From assembly GCA_963677445.2 (NCBI GenBank), contig CAXXGF010000048.1, forward strand, positions 62,001 to 126,000: 64,000 nt of DNA, written 5' to 3'. Below the pieces are notes generated by a model that saw only the letters and a program-made list of their open reading frames with translations, was not told the DNA's origin and searched no databases. Positions 25,715-33,771 of the stretch are shown here, piece by piece. Within the stretch, counting starts at the first letter, position 1. The number at the start of each line of letters is the position of its first letter. A program made the position numbers and the translations under genes. The stretch is from G963677445 sp963677445. Lineage in GTDB: Bacteria; Bacteroidota; Ignavibacteria; Ignavibacteriales; Melioribacteraceae.

Positions 25715-27562
25715 ATGAAAAAAATATTACTAATTCTGCTTCCGCTGCTTTTGCTGAATACTATCGGTCTCTCTCAAAATCAGAATAATCTGCGCAATAA
25801 ATACCGGCTCGCCCAAAGTTATGAACGATCAGGCAATTACGAAAAAGCCGGTTCAATTTACAAAGAACTTCTAAAAGCACAGCCCTGGAATTTCCAGTAT
25901 CTTCAGGGTTTAAACAATATTTTTATTATTCAGAAAAAATATGAAGAATCAATCTCTCTGTTAAATGAAAGATTAAAAACAAATAACCGGGACCTTAACA
26001 GCTATGGCCTTCTTGGAAGCACATATTATATTTCAGGAGACTATGAGCGGGCATACGAAACGTGGCAAAAAGGAATTGATGTAAATCCCGCCTCTTTAAC
26101 TTCATACAGAACAATAGCCAACTACGCTATCGAGAACAGAGCATTTGATAAAGCGGTGGAATATCTGAATGAGGCAAAAACAGTTTCAAAGAAAAAATCG
26201 ACCTATGCTTTTGATCTCGCTCAAATATTCAGCATTACAATGAAATTTGAGGAGGCCGCAACAGAATATTGTTATATCCTTCTCGAAAATCCGCAGCAAG
26301 TATCGCAGATTCAGTCGAGAATCGCCCGATATTTAAGCAGCGAGGACGCGCCGGAAAAAACTATAAAAGTTGTGAAGAAATTTTATGATGAGAACGAAGA
26401 TCCTGTTTTTATGAATCTTCTGCTCTACCTCTACAGGTATACCGAACGTTTTGATGATGCGTTTGATATTGTAGGGAAACTGGAAGAAATTAAAGAATCG
26501 GGCGGATCACAACTTTATGGATTTGCCCACCAGGTATTCAATGAAAAACATTACGAGGTTTCCGCGAGAGCTTACAGGATGTTTATTGAAAAATATAAAG
26601 AGTCTTCCCTTCTTCCCAACGCGAAAACAGGCCTTGCCCGAAGCATGGAAATGACGCTAAGCGAAAAAGTTGATTCGGCTAATAATGGAAGCTGGCTTGA
26701 ATTCACCACGCGCGATACCACAGGCGCTTTTCTTTTTTCCCCTATTTTAAAAGAATATGAAGCTTTAGGACAAATTTTAAGAAATAATGAACCCTGGTTC
26801 GAGTCCCTGTTCCGTCAGGCCGAAATCTATCTTGAACGTTTTAATGACATCAATAAGGCTGACAGCCTCTATACTCTAATAATTCAGAAGGGCCCTTATT
26901 CCGGGTTTTATATTCCTTCAAAGTTTCGAAAAGCTGAAATTGCCGCAAGCCGGAATGATTTTCCGGGAGTAAAAAAACAGCTTGATGAAATTATTAAATT
27001 TCCGAGGTCGGATAATAAAACAAAAAACCGGGCTTCTTTTTTATTGGCCCGGCTGAAATTCTGGATGAACGATTTTGACGCCGCGGTGCAGCTTCTTGAT
27101 AATTTCAGCAATTCAATGAAAGATGATTACGCCAACAACGCGATCTCATTAAAAATGATGATAACAGCCCTGAGGCAGGATTCGCTGACCCTCGCTTCAT
27201 TTGCCAAAGCCGATCTGCTCGCGGAAACAGGCAATCTGAATGCCGCGGCGGAGGAATACCGACTTATATATCTTAATAAGAATGTATTTTTATACCGGGA
27301 TTATGCCGGATACCTTTATGCCGAATTGTTAGCGGCTCAGGGTAAGTATAATAAATCTGTTGAAATTCTGACCGAAATATCGGCTGCCGAAAGTTCACTT
27401 CCGTTTTCCGATAAATCATTGTTCCTTCTCGGCAATATTTACAACTTCGGGCTGGATAATAAGGCAAAAGCTAAAGAAAGTTATGAAAATTTACTTGAAA
27501 ATTTCCCTAACTCCTTATACTTTAACAGGTCAAGATTTTTTATAAATAGTATCAGTAACTAA
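25715..27562 (+). CDS. Secreted tetratricopeptide repeat protein
   Basis: 615 residues with a signal peptide (about 1-20). TPR-like helical pairs begin near residue 30 (YRLAQSYERSGNYEKAGSIY) and recur through the sequence (LGSTYYISGDYERAYETW, NYAIENRAFDKAVEYL, and again near 360-600, with FLLARLKFWMNDFDAAVQLL). Such proteins in this group act as periplasmic or outer-membrane scaffolds. It lies 12 bases before clpX, so they may share a transcript, but no functional link is evident. Confidence 0.82.
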   Translation: MKKILLILLPLLLLNTIGLSQNQNNLRNKYRLAQSYERSGNYEKAGSIYKELLKAQPWNFQYLQGLNNIFIIQKKYEESISLLNERLKTNNRDLNSYGLLGSTYYISGDYERAYETWQKGIDVNPASLTSYRTIANYAIENRAFDKAVEYLNEAKTVSKKKSTYAFDLAQIFSITMKFEEAATEYCYILLENPQQVSQIQSRIARYLSSEDAPEKTIKVVKKFYDENEDPVFMNLLLYLYRYTERFDDAFDIVGKLEEIKESGGSQLYGFAHQVFNEKHYEVSARAYRMFIEKYKESSLLPNAKTGLARSMEMTLSEKVDSANNGSWLEFTTRDTTGAFLFSPILKEYEALGQILRNNEPWFESLFRQAEIYLERFNDINKADSLYTLIIQKGPYSGFYIPSKFRKAEIAASRNDFPGVKKQLDEIIKFPRSDNKTKNRASFLLARLKFWMNDFDAAVQLLDNFSNSMKDDYANNAISLKMMITALRQDSLTLASFAKADLLAETGNLNAAAEEYRLIYLNKNVFLYRDYAGYLYAELLAAQGKYNKSVEILTEISAAESSLPFSDKSLFLLGNIYNFGLDNKAKAKESYENLLENFPNSLYFNRSRFFINSISN

Positions 27563-27574
27563 ATCAAGTCACAT

Positions 27575-28828
27575 ATGGATAATACCCAGGACCAGAAAAC
27601 AGTAAAATGTTCCTTTTGCGGAAGGGAAGGCAGCGAAGTAAACAGCATGGTTGCCGGCCCCGATGTTTATATATGCGATATCTGTATTCGTACAAGTGTA
27701 GACATATTAAAAAATAACCTTGCCGCATACAGCTCAACACCGGGAAACAAAGGCACGCTTACTCCCGAAATGATTAAAAAAAGTCTCGATGAATATGTTA
27801 TCGGACAGGAAAGAGCTAAAAAAGTTCTTTCCGTCGCGGTTTATAATCATTATAAACGTGTTAACGCGAGCTCATCATTCTTCGATCTGGATGATGTGGA
27901 AATTGAAAAAAGCAATATCCTTTTAATCGGACCGACCGGGGTTGGCAAAACTCTCATCGCACAGACTCTCGCTAAAATTCTGGATGTCCCTTTCGCCATC
28001 GCGGACGCGACTACATTGACAGAAGCGGGATATGTGGGGGATGATGTCGAAACCATACTGGTAAGAATTCTGCAGGCAGCCGATTATAACCTCGAAAAAG
28101 CCCAGAAGGGTATAATTTATATCGATGAAATAGATAAAATTGCCCGCAAGAGTGAAAGTGTTTCCATCACCCGCGATGTTTCAGGCGAAGGGGTTCAGCA
28201 GGCTCTTCTGAAAATACTCGAAGGAACAGTGGCCGGTGTGCCCCCGAAAGGTGGAAGAAAACACCCGGAACAAAGCCTTATCAACGTTAACACAAAAAAT
28301 ATTCTTTTTATCTGCGGCGGCGCTTTTGACGGAATTAAACCAATTATTGCCTCAAGGATAAATGTCAATACAATGGGATTTGATTCAGATCTGGATAATA
28401 ATCTCAATCCTGAGGATGATAACCTTATCTCACAGGTTCAACCGGAAGACCTCCTGAGTTATGGACTGATTCCCGAGCTTATCGGACGACTTCCGATACT
28501 CGCCCCGCTTCATAACCTCACCGAAGACGCTCTTAAAGAAATCCTTACAAAACCAAAAAATGCCATTGTTAAACAATATAAAAAATTGTTCATGATGGAA
28601 GGCATTGATCTGGAATTTGATGAGATGTCACTGGCTGAAATAGTCAAACTCGCAATGGAAAGAAAAACCGGGGCGAGAGCTTTACGTTCAATTGTTGAAA
28701 ATATTCTGCTTGATATAATGTATGAAATCCCTGATAAAGATAACATTGAGAAGTGTCTTGTTACCTCCGATACCGTAACAAAAAAAGTGGAACCGATTTA
28801 TATAGAAGCTGACCGCAAATCAGCATAA
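27575..28828 (+). CDS. clpX: ClpX, ATPase subunit of the ClpXP protease
   Basis: 417 residues. N-terminal zinc-binding domain with CSFCG and CDIC pairs, then AAA+ core: Walker A GPTGVGKT, Walker B IIYIDEIDKI, the pore loop GYVGDD and C-terminal sensor region KTGARALRSIVE. ClpX unfolds tagged proteins and feeds them to ClpP in the cytoplasm. clpP is not next to it, as is common in this group. The gene ends with a terminator-like hairpin. Confidence 0.97.
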   Translation: MDNTQDQKTVKCSFCGREGSEVNSMVAGPDVYICDICIRTSVDILKNNLAAYSSTPGNKGTLTPEMIKKSLDEYVIGQERAKKVLSVAVYNHYKRVNASSSFFDLDDVEIEKSNILLIGPTGVGKTLIAQTLAKILDVPFAIADATTLTEAGYVGDDVETILVRILQAADYNLEKAQKGIIYIDEIDKIARKSESVSITRDVSGEGVQQALLKILEGTVAGVPPKGGRKHPEQSLINVNTKNILFICGGAFDGIKPIIASRINVNTMGFDSDLDNNLNPEDDNLISQVQPEDLLSYGLIPELIGRLPILAPLHNLTEDALKEILTKPKNAIVKQYKKLFMMEGIDLEFDEMSLAEIVKLAMERKTGARALRSIVENILLDIMYEIPDKDNIEKCLVTSDTVTKKVEPIYIEADRKSA

Positions 28829-28836
28829 ATTTTCAG

Positions 28837-28871
28837 GCTCCCTCTTCCTTTATGGACCAGGGAGCATCTAT
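28837..28871 (+). terminator. Terminator-like hairpin after clpX
   Basis: GCTCCCT (28837-28843) pairs with AGGGAGC (28859-28865) across a 15-base loop and is followed by a weak T-rich tail (atctattctttt). Position eight bases after the stop supports a terminator, though the tail is poor. Confidence 0.5.
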
Positions 28872-29038
28872 TCTTTTGAGGGAATACAATACCGGTAAAA
28901 TTCACACTTCTCTTTTATCCCGGGCGCATAATATTCAGGAGTCCCTCAACTAAATACACTATAATTCTGACAGATTAGCATTTTTCCCGGAACAAAAAAG
29001 GGAATATCCGGTTTATATATCAGAACAAACGGAAACTT

Positions 29039-30289
29039 ATGATGAAATATTTACTATTACTTTTTATCTCCTTCAACCTTTACGCTCAATCAAAACTCTT
29101 GATATATATGGATCTGGCCCAGACAGATCATCTTAAAGCTTATGGCATTACTTATAACGTTCTTAAAGATGGCGCTAAAGCCGACTGGCTGCTAAATTAC
29201 CGTGGCGGCTCTTTCCTGCACGACTTCACCCCCGAGCTGGCTATGAGATGCCGCGTGGAGGGTGTAGCCTATGAAACCCTCACAGCGGCCCAGACAGTTG
29301 ATCTTTACGCCTATGTCCAAAGCGACGAGGTGAATATGGATGTGGTCAGACTTGAGAAATCCCCCAAGATAGCCGTTTACGTCACTCCCGGACATGAACC
29401 CTGGGATGATGCCGTAACCCTTGTTCTGGAATACGCGAATGTGGAATATGACAAAATCTGGGCGGAAGAAGTGCTGCGGGGCGATCTGAAAAAATATGAC
29501 TGGCTCCACCTTCATCATGAAGATTTCACAGGACAGTATGGGAAATTTTACGCCAGTTTCCGCAACGCTCAGTGGTATATTCAGCATCAGAGGTTATATG
29601 AAACAGAAGCGAAAAAACTTGGTTTCAAAAAAGTTTCCGATATGGAGCTGGCTGTCACCCTGACCATCAGAGAATTTATAGGACAGGGAGGTTTTCTCTT
29701 CGCCATGTGTTCCGCCACCGATTCCTATGATATATCACTCGCCGCGAGCAATGTTGATATCGTTGACCGCATGTTCGATGGCGATCCCCCCGATCCGGGC
29801 GCCCAGGATAAACTGGATTTTTCCCAATCACTGGCCTTCCAGGATTTTAAACTGGAGATGAATCCGATGGTTTACGAATACAGCGATATAGACATACAAC
29901 CGATGGAAATCGGCAGCGAAAGCAATGACTATTTTACTCTCTTCGAGTTTTCGGCAAAATATGACCCGGTCCCTACTATGCTCACCCAGAATCATGTAAA
30001 TGTTATTCACGGCTTTATGGGGCAGACAACCATGTTCCGTAAGAGCACAATTAAAAAATCAGTATATATACTCGGCGAAAGAGCTGGCGCCGACCAGGTA
30101 AAATATATTCATGATAATTACGGACGGGGTTTTTTCACATTCTATGCCGGACATGATCCCGAAGATTACCGCCACGCTGTCGGCGATCCCCCCACCGACC
30201 TCAATCTCCATAAAAACAGTCCCGGCTACAGACTTATCCTAAACAACATCCTCTTCCCCGCCGCCAAGAAAAAAAAGCAAAAGACTTGA
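29039..30289 (+). CDS. Secreted protein of the Bacteroidota 'asparagine synthetase B'-named family
   Basis: 416 residues with a signal peptide (about 1-17, ending AQ). The segments SKLLIYMDLAQTDHLKAYG, ADWLLNYRGGSF and KYDWLHLHHEDFTGQYGKFY are the mark of a family often labelled asparagine synthetase B in this group. None of the real AsnB features are seen: no N-terminal catalytic Cys at position 2 and no SGGxDS ATP pyrophosphatase motif. The PGHEPWDDAVTLVLEYA and FLFAMCSATDS parts recall a glutamine-amidotransferase/ThuA-like fold, which is an inference. It is presumably periplasmic. The label should not be taken as function. Confidence 0.75.
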   Translation: MMKYLLLLFISFNLYAQSKLLIYMDLAQTDHLKAYGITYNVLKDGAKADWLLNYRGGSFLHDFTPELAMRCRVEGVAYETLTAAQTVDLYAYVQSDEVNMDVVRLEKSPKIAVYVTPGHEPWDDAVTLVLEYANVEYDKIWAEEVLRGDLKKYDWLHLHHEDFTGQYGKFYASFRNAQWYIQHQRLYETEAKKLGFKKVSDMELAVTLTIREFIGQGGFLFAMCSATDSYDISLAASNVDIVDRMFDGDPPDPGAQDKLDFSQSLAFQDFKLEMNPMVYEYSDIDIQPMEIGSESNDYFTLFEFSAKYDPVPTMLTQNHVNVIHGFMGQTTMFRKSTIKKSVYILGERAGADQVKYIHDNYGRGFFTFYAGHDPEDYRHAVGDPPTDLNLHKNSPGYRLILNNILFPAAKKKKQKT

Positions 30290-30338
30290 GGAAATGTCGA
30301 AATCTGGCAGCGCCAAAAGGAAAATAAATTAAGTGGAA

Positions 30339-30361
30339 GGGTGACTCAGACCTGGTCACCC
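30339..30361 (-). terminator. Hairpin overlapping the end of the Rpn gene
   Basis: GGGTGAC (30339-30345) pairs with GTCACCC (30355-30361) and includes the stop codon of the Rpn gene. It could terminate that gene on the minus strand, although the following tract is only modestly T-rich. Confidence 0.4.
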
Positions 30362-31266
30362 TGGTCATTATCTTTCAGTCTTTTCTTTAACTCCTCAATA
30401 ATTTTATCCTTTTCATTCAATGTTTCTTCTTTCTCTTTTAATTCTGTTTTATTCCTTTCTATTATTATATTTTTCTCGTCGATAGTCTTATCCTTTTCTT
30501 CGATGGTTTTTTCTTTTTTCGCTATTGTTCTCTCCATATCCTCAAGCTCTCCGAGTATCTCATCCTCAAGGTCCATTGTGTCTCTTACTTTCGACTCGGC
30601 AATCGCACGCTGAAGCCGTCTGATAACTGAATGGTACTTTTCCGGAAAATCCTCTTCTCTAACCTTAAGTATGTGATTATTTGAACGGTAGTCTCCTTGG
30701 TCAAATATACTCAGAAGTATTTCAAGCTCATTTCTTCGTTTTTCCTTCAATTTGGGTATCTGGATAACATAACTGTCATGAGTAAGGCTTTCAATAAATT
30801 CCTCTTTTTCAGTAAGCTCCTCTCCCGTTGCCATATCATAATAATTTCTTTTTACTCTTATCACTGGAGCCTCGGTATGTTTAAGACTGTGACCGAGGAA
30901 ATACATACTTATTATCGGAAGGGCGTATTTTACACCTTCTTCTTCAACATACATATTATTTGGGTCCGCGTACTGACTACCGAGGTATTTCCTGAAACGC
31001 ATTATATCTGTGTGATATTTTGCCTTTTGTATCTCAATTATTACCAGCTTGTGATCACCCTCGGCCGTTTTTATCTTCGCTGAAAAATCCATAGGGTAAA
31101 CTGTCAGCATAGATTTTTCAGTTTCCGTCCGCACTTCCTTCGGTCGGTATTCAAGCTCTACTATTTCCTCTTCAAGAATAGCCGATAAAAATACTTTCGC
31201 CACCTTGTTGTCATCCAACAGGTATTTGAAGACTACGTCATATATTGGATTGGCTATCTGTATCAT
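30346..31266 (-). CDS. Rpn-family recombination-promoting nuclease / PD-(D/E)XK transposase-like protein
   Basis: 306 residues. It begins IANPIYDVVFKYLLDDN, and the PD-(D/E)XK core is visible as MDFSAKIKTAEG then VIIEIQKAK (Asp, Glu-x-Gln/Lys), with RFRKYLGSQYA after it; this matches the Rpn/PDDEXK_2 family, proteins that nick or cleave DNA and promote recA-independent recombination. The C-terminus from about residue 240 is a run of seven-residue units rich in K and E (KEKTIEE, KDKTIDE, KNIIIER, NKTELKE, KEETLNE, KDKIIEE), a strict coiled coil encoded by 21-base repeats. Length variation of such tails is common between paralogues. No partner transposon ends were found. Confidence 0.85.
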   Translation of the reverse strand: MIQIANPIYDVVFKYLLDDNKVAKVFLSAILEEEIVELEYRPKEVRTETEKSMLTVYPMDFSAKIKTAEGDHKLVIIEIQKAKYHTDIMRFRKYLGSQYADPNNMYVEEEGVKYALPIISMYFLGHSLKHTEAPVIRVKRNYYDMATGEELTEKEEFIESLTHDSYVIQIPKLKEKRRNELEILLSIFDQGDYRSNNHILKVREEDFPEKYHSVIRRLQRAIAESKVRDTMDLEDEILGELEDMERTIAKKEKTIEEKDKTIDEKNIIIERNKTELKEKEETLNEKDKIIEELKKRLKDNDQGDQV

Positions 31267-31685
31267 TTTTCCTCCTCAATAAATACACCCTAATTTAATA
31301 AAAATTTAGAACAATGCTTATATTTTTGTTTCAGGTTTATAGCGATAATTCTTTGCTCATTCAATCGCGAATTACCTCAATACCTCGACTCCTATTGCCG
31401 TAATTCTCCTTCTTAATTATTACTTAAACTTTACCAATTGAAATTTTAGCTGCAAAAATTTGTCAGACAGCGTCCGACAAATCTCCTGAACTATTCGGAA
31501 TTTCATGATAAATGGAAAGGTGTTATTCACCATATCTCACGTTTAATATTCTTTAAGTAATTTATCTTAAGCATTCCCGGTTTTCTGCGAACATTGCAAA
31601 CGATTCCACAAAAAGGGCGCTCATTGATTGCCTTTTTTGTGGTATTGTAATATTTTTCTTTCTTTTTCCACATTCTTGCGAATGG
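31267..31685. other. Gene-free region with an imperfect operator-like palindrome
   Basis: About 420 bases without a gene, AT-rich, upstream of the Rpn gene and downstream of the first kinase gene. It contains ATTTGTCAGA-cagcg-TCCGACAAAT (31458-31482), a near-perfect 10-bp inverted repeat with one mismatch that could be an operator or a small hairpin, and the longer hairpin at 31606-31642 (listed separately). No ribosomal or transfer RNA is seen. Confidence 0.45.
31606..31642. terminator. Bidirectional terminator-like hairpin after the first kinase gene
   Basis: CCACAAAAAGG (31606-31616) faces CCTTTTTTGTGG (31631-31642). The stem contains A and T runs, so either strand ends in a U-rich arm. 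It lies about 44 bases beyond the stop of the kinase gene. Confidence 0.55.
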
Positions 31686-33410
31686 TTAATCCTTTGCAAT
31701 ACGGAAACCATAATTCTTCAGACCTTTGCCCGGGACGAAACAGTTACGCTCGGAGATACGGCAGTTGTTCGTGAAGCTGCTCCATGAACCGCCGCGGAGA
31801 ACTCGCGCCTTGCCTCTCTTAGGACCCTGCGGATTACGTTCAGGACTTTCGCTGTAATAGTTCTTTCCATAAATATCAGCGCACCATTCCCATACATTTC
31901 CGCTCATGTCATATATTCCCAATTCATTTGGACTTTTCTCTCCTGCCGGATGTGTTTTATTATTTGTATTTCCAATGTACCAGGCTACTTTTTCAATATC
32001 ATCTCCGCCGCTGTATTTATATCCCCCGCTCTTTTCTCCTCCTCTTGCCGCGTATTCCCATTCCGCTTCCGTTGGAAGGCGGCCTCCCGCCCATTCGCAA
32101 TAGGCTTTCGCGTCATCCCAACTCACATGTATCACCGGGCGGTTTCCCCTGCCCCAGCCTTCATCCGATGGCTTGTTCCTGCCTGTGGCTTCGCAAAATT
32201 TGTCATATTCCGCGAAAGTCACCTCGTAATTTCCTATATAAAAATCATCCACCCATACCCGGTGTACCGGTTTTTCATCATTATTGCCGCTATCGCTCCC
32301 CATCCCGAACCAGCCCCCTTTAACCAATATCATTTCAATTTTGAATACATTTTTTTTAACTATTTGTTCAACCTTGAGGATTTTCCGTTCAACGATTTGT
32401 TCTTTTTCAATGATCTTTTTTTCCGTTTCTGACAATATTTTATTTATACCGCGAAATGTTTTTATTCTATTATTATATTTCTTTTCAAGACAACGTTTTA
32501 ACAAGTTATTGAATGATTTTGAGATGTTTTGGATATCCTGAACCTCGGAGTTTAATATTTGATAAGTTACATCCCCGCGGTAAAAAGGAGGGTTGCCGCT
32601 CAGCAGTTCATAAAGCATGGCGCCAAAGGAATAGATGTCGCTCTCCTTGCCTATGGCTCTGCCGCTTACCTGTTCGGGACTCATATACACCAGCGTGCCT
32701 GTCGTGCCGCCGGGGACAATGCGGCTTACGCTGTTGCGTAATGTTTCAGCCACACCGAAATCCATTATTTTTATTTCGCCGGTTTCAGTGAGCATTATGT
32801 TTTGCGGTTTTATGTCACGGTGTATTACGTTTTTATCGTGGGCGTACTGCATGGCTTCGCATATAGAAATGGCGAGTTCTTTTACCCGGGCTTCGGGCAT
32901 TTTCTGGTCAGGGTATTCGAGGAGAAGTTCGTTCAGGGTTTTGCCTTTTACGTATTCCATATCTATATATTTTATCATTCCCTCATCATGGAAATCGTAA
33001 AAGCGCACAATTCCGTCATGGTTAAGCTGCATCATTGTCTGCGCTTCTTTTTTCAGGTTCAACATGGCCCGTTTGTCACTGCTTACCGCGTCGGGGATTA
33101 CCTTCAGCGCTTTATCCTTTTCAAGCTTGCGGTCCCAGGCAAGGTAAACGGCGCCGAATCCTCCCTGCCCCAGCTTCTCTTTTATCTCGTAGCGGTCATC
33201 AATCACATGCCCCTCCGGCAGGTTTTCAGGATTTACCGCGCCATAAAGAGGCTGCTCAAGGCGAACGGTTTCACGCTCAGGCAGTTCCGGCTTCTGGAAT
33301 TTTGGTTTGAGGTCTTCAGGCTTTTCCAGCCATTCACCGCAGTAACGGCATTTTTTGGCGATTGTTAATATTTCTTCACCGCAATAAGGACAGCGTTTGT
33401 TTTCTTCCAT
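31686..33410 (-). CDS. Zinc-ribbon Ser/Thr protein kinase fused to SUMF1/FGE-like domain, soluble form
   Basis: 574 residues. N-terminal zinc ribbon with Cys7, Cys10, Cys21 and Cys24; a Hanks-type kinase domain with the Gly loop LGQGGFGAVY, Lys103 (ALKVI), HRDIKPQN (Asp199) and DFG at about 217, followed by a GTLVYMSPEQ activation segment; a short linker (about 305-360) without membrane segments; then a SUMF1-like domain from GGWFGMGSD to NYGFRIAKD. SUMF1/FGE oxidises a Cys in sulfatases, but here the paired active-site cysteines of FGE are not evident, so the domain is more likely a binding module, as in Pkn1-type kinases. It is paralogous to the next kinase gene and is preceded by a 22-bp repeat array. 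Confidence 0.9.
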   Translation of the reverse strand: MEENKRCPYCGEEILTIAKKCRYCGEWLEKPEDLKPKFQKPELPERETVRLEQPLYGAVNPENLPEGHVIDDRYEIKEKLGQGGFGAVYLAWDRKLEKDKALKVIPDAVSSDKRAMLNLKKEAQTMMQLNHDGIVRFYDFHDEGMIKYIDMEYVKGKTLNELLLEYPDQKMPEARVKELAISICEAMQYAHDKNVIHRDIKPQNIMLTETGEIKIMDFGVAETLRNSVSRIVPGGTTGTLVYMSPEQVSGRAIGKESDIYSFGAMLYELLSGNPPFYRGDVTYQILNSEVQDIQNISKSFNNLLKRCLEKKYNNRIKTFRGINKILSETEKKIIEKEQIVERKILKVEQIVKKNVFKIEMILVKGGWFGMGSDSGNNDEKPVHRVWVDDFYIGNYEVTFAEYDKFCEATGRNKPSDEGWGRGNRPVIHVSWDDAKAYCEWAGGRLPTEAEWEYAARGGEKSGGYKYSGGDDIEKVAWYIGNTNNKTHPAGEKSPNELGIYDMSGNVWEWCADIYGKNYYSESPERNPQGPKRGKARVLRGGSWSSFTNNCRISERNCFVPGKGLKNYGFRIAKD

Positions 33411-33458
33411 TACTGATCTCTATATTCTTATATTATGCTGTTTATTCTATAATTTTTC

Positions 33459-33536
33459 CCGATATATCGGAGAATTTGTTCCTATATATCGGTTTTGTAA
33501 ATCCTATATATAGCTTTTATTTTTCCGATATATCAC
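33459..33536. promoter_or_regulatory. Four operator-like repeats with exact 22-bp spacing before the first kinase gene
   Basis: The 12-bp palindrome CCGATATATCGG occurs at 33459-33470, followed by CCTATATATCGG (33481-33492), CCTATATATAGC (33503-33514) and CCGATATATCAC (33525-33536). The starts are exactly 22 bases apart, two turns of B-DNA, and the ten-base spacers are T-rich. The array lies 49-126 bases upstream of the kinase start at 33410. Such phasing is expected for cooperative protein binding; the binder is unknown. Confidence 0.6.
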
Positions 33537-33646
33537 CTTTTCTCCAGCAGTTTTATAGCTTTTTACTACATACTTTATACAATTTTTTATAGTATATATT
33601 TTTCCATTTCTCTGTTCAGGCTTTTTCTTTTTTGCTCACATTACCG

Positions 33647-33686
33647 AAAGAAAATTTTTCGTCTCTTCCTCCGAAAAATTTTCTTT
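33647..33686 (-). terminator. Terminator-like hairpin after the second kinase gene
   Basis: AAAGAAAATTTTTCG (33647-33661) and CGAAAAATTTTCTTT (33672-33686) form a perfect 15-bp stem with a 10-base loop, about 86 bases beyond the stop at 33772. The stem itself is A/T-rich, so it could work in either direction. It separates the two kinase genes into distinct transcripts. Confidence 0.55.
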
Positions 33687-33771
33687 TTCTTTGTCAATTT
33701 TTTTACTGTAAATATCATAAGTTCCATTCAAAAAACTTTAAAAGGTAAAAACTTAAAAAAGAAAAAAGTAA

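Noticed and set aside
29039..30289. Asparagine synthetase
   Set aside because: Catalytic Cys2 and the ATP-binding SGGxDS motif are missing, and there is a signal peptide.
33459..33536. CRISPR array
   Set aside because: Repeat units are 12 bp with 10-base T-rich gaps, far too short for repeats and spacers, and no cas genes are near.
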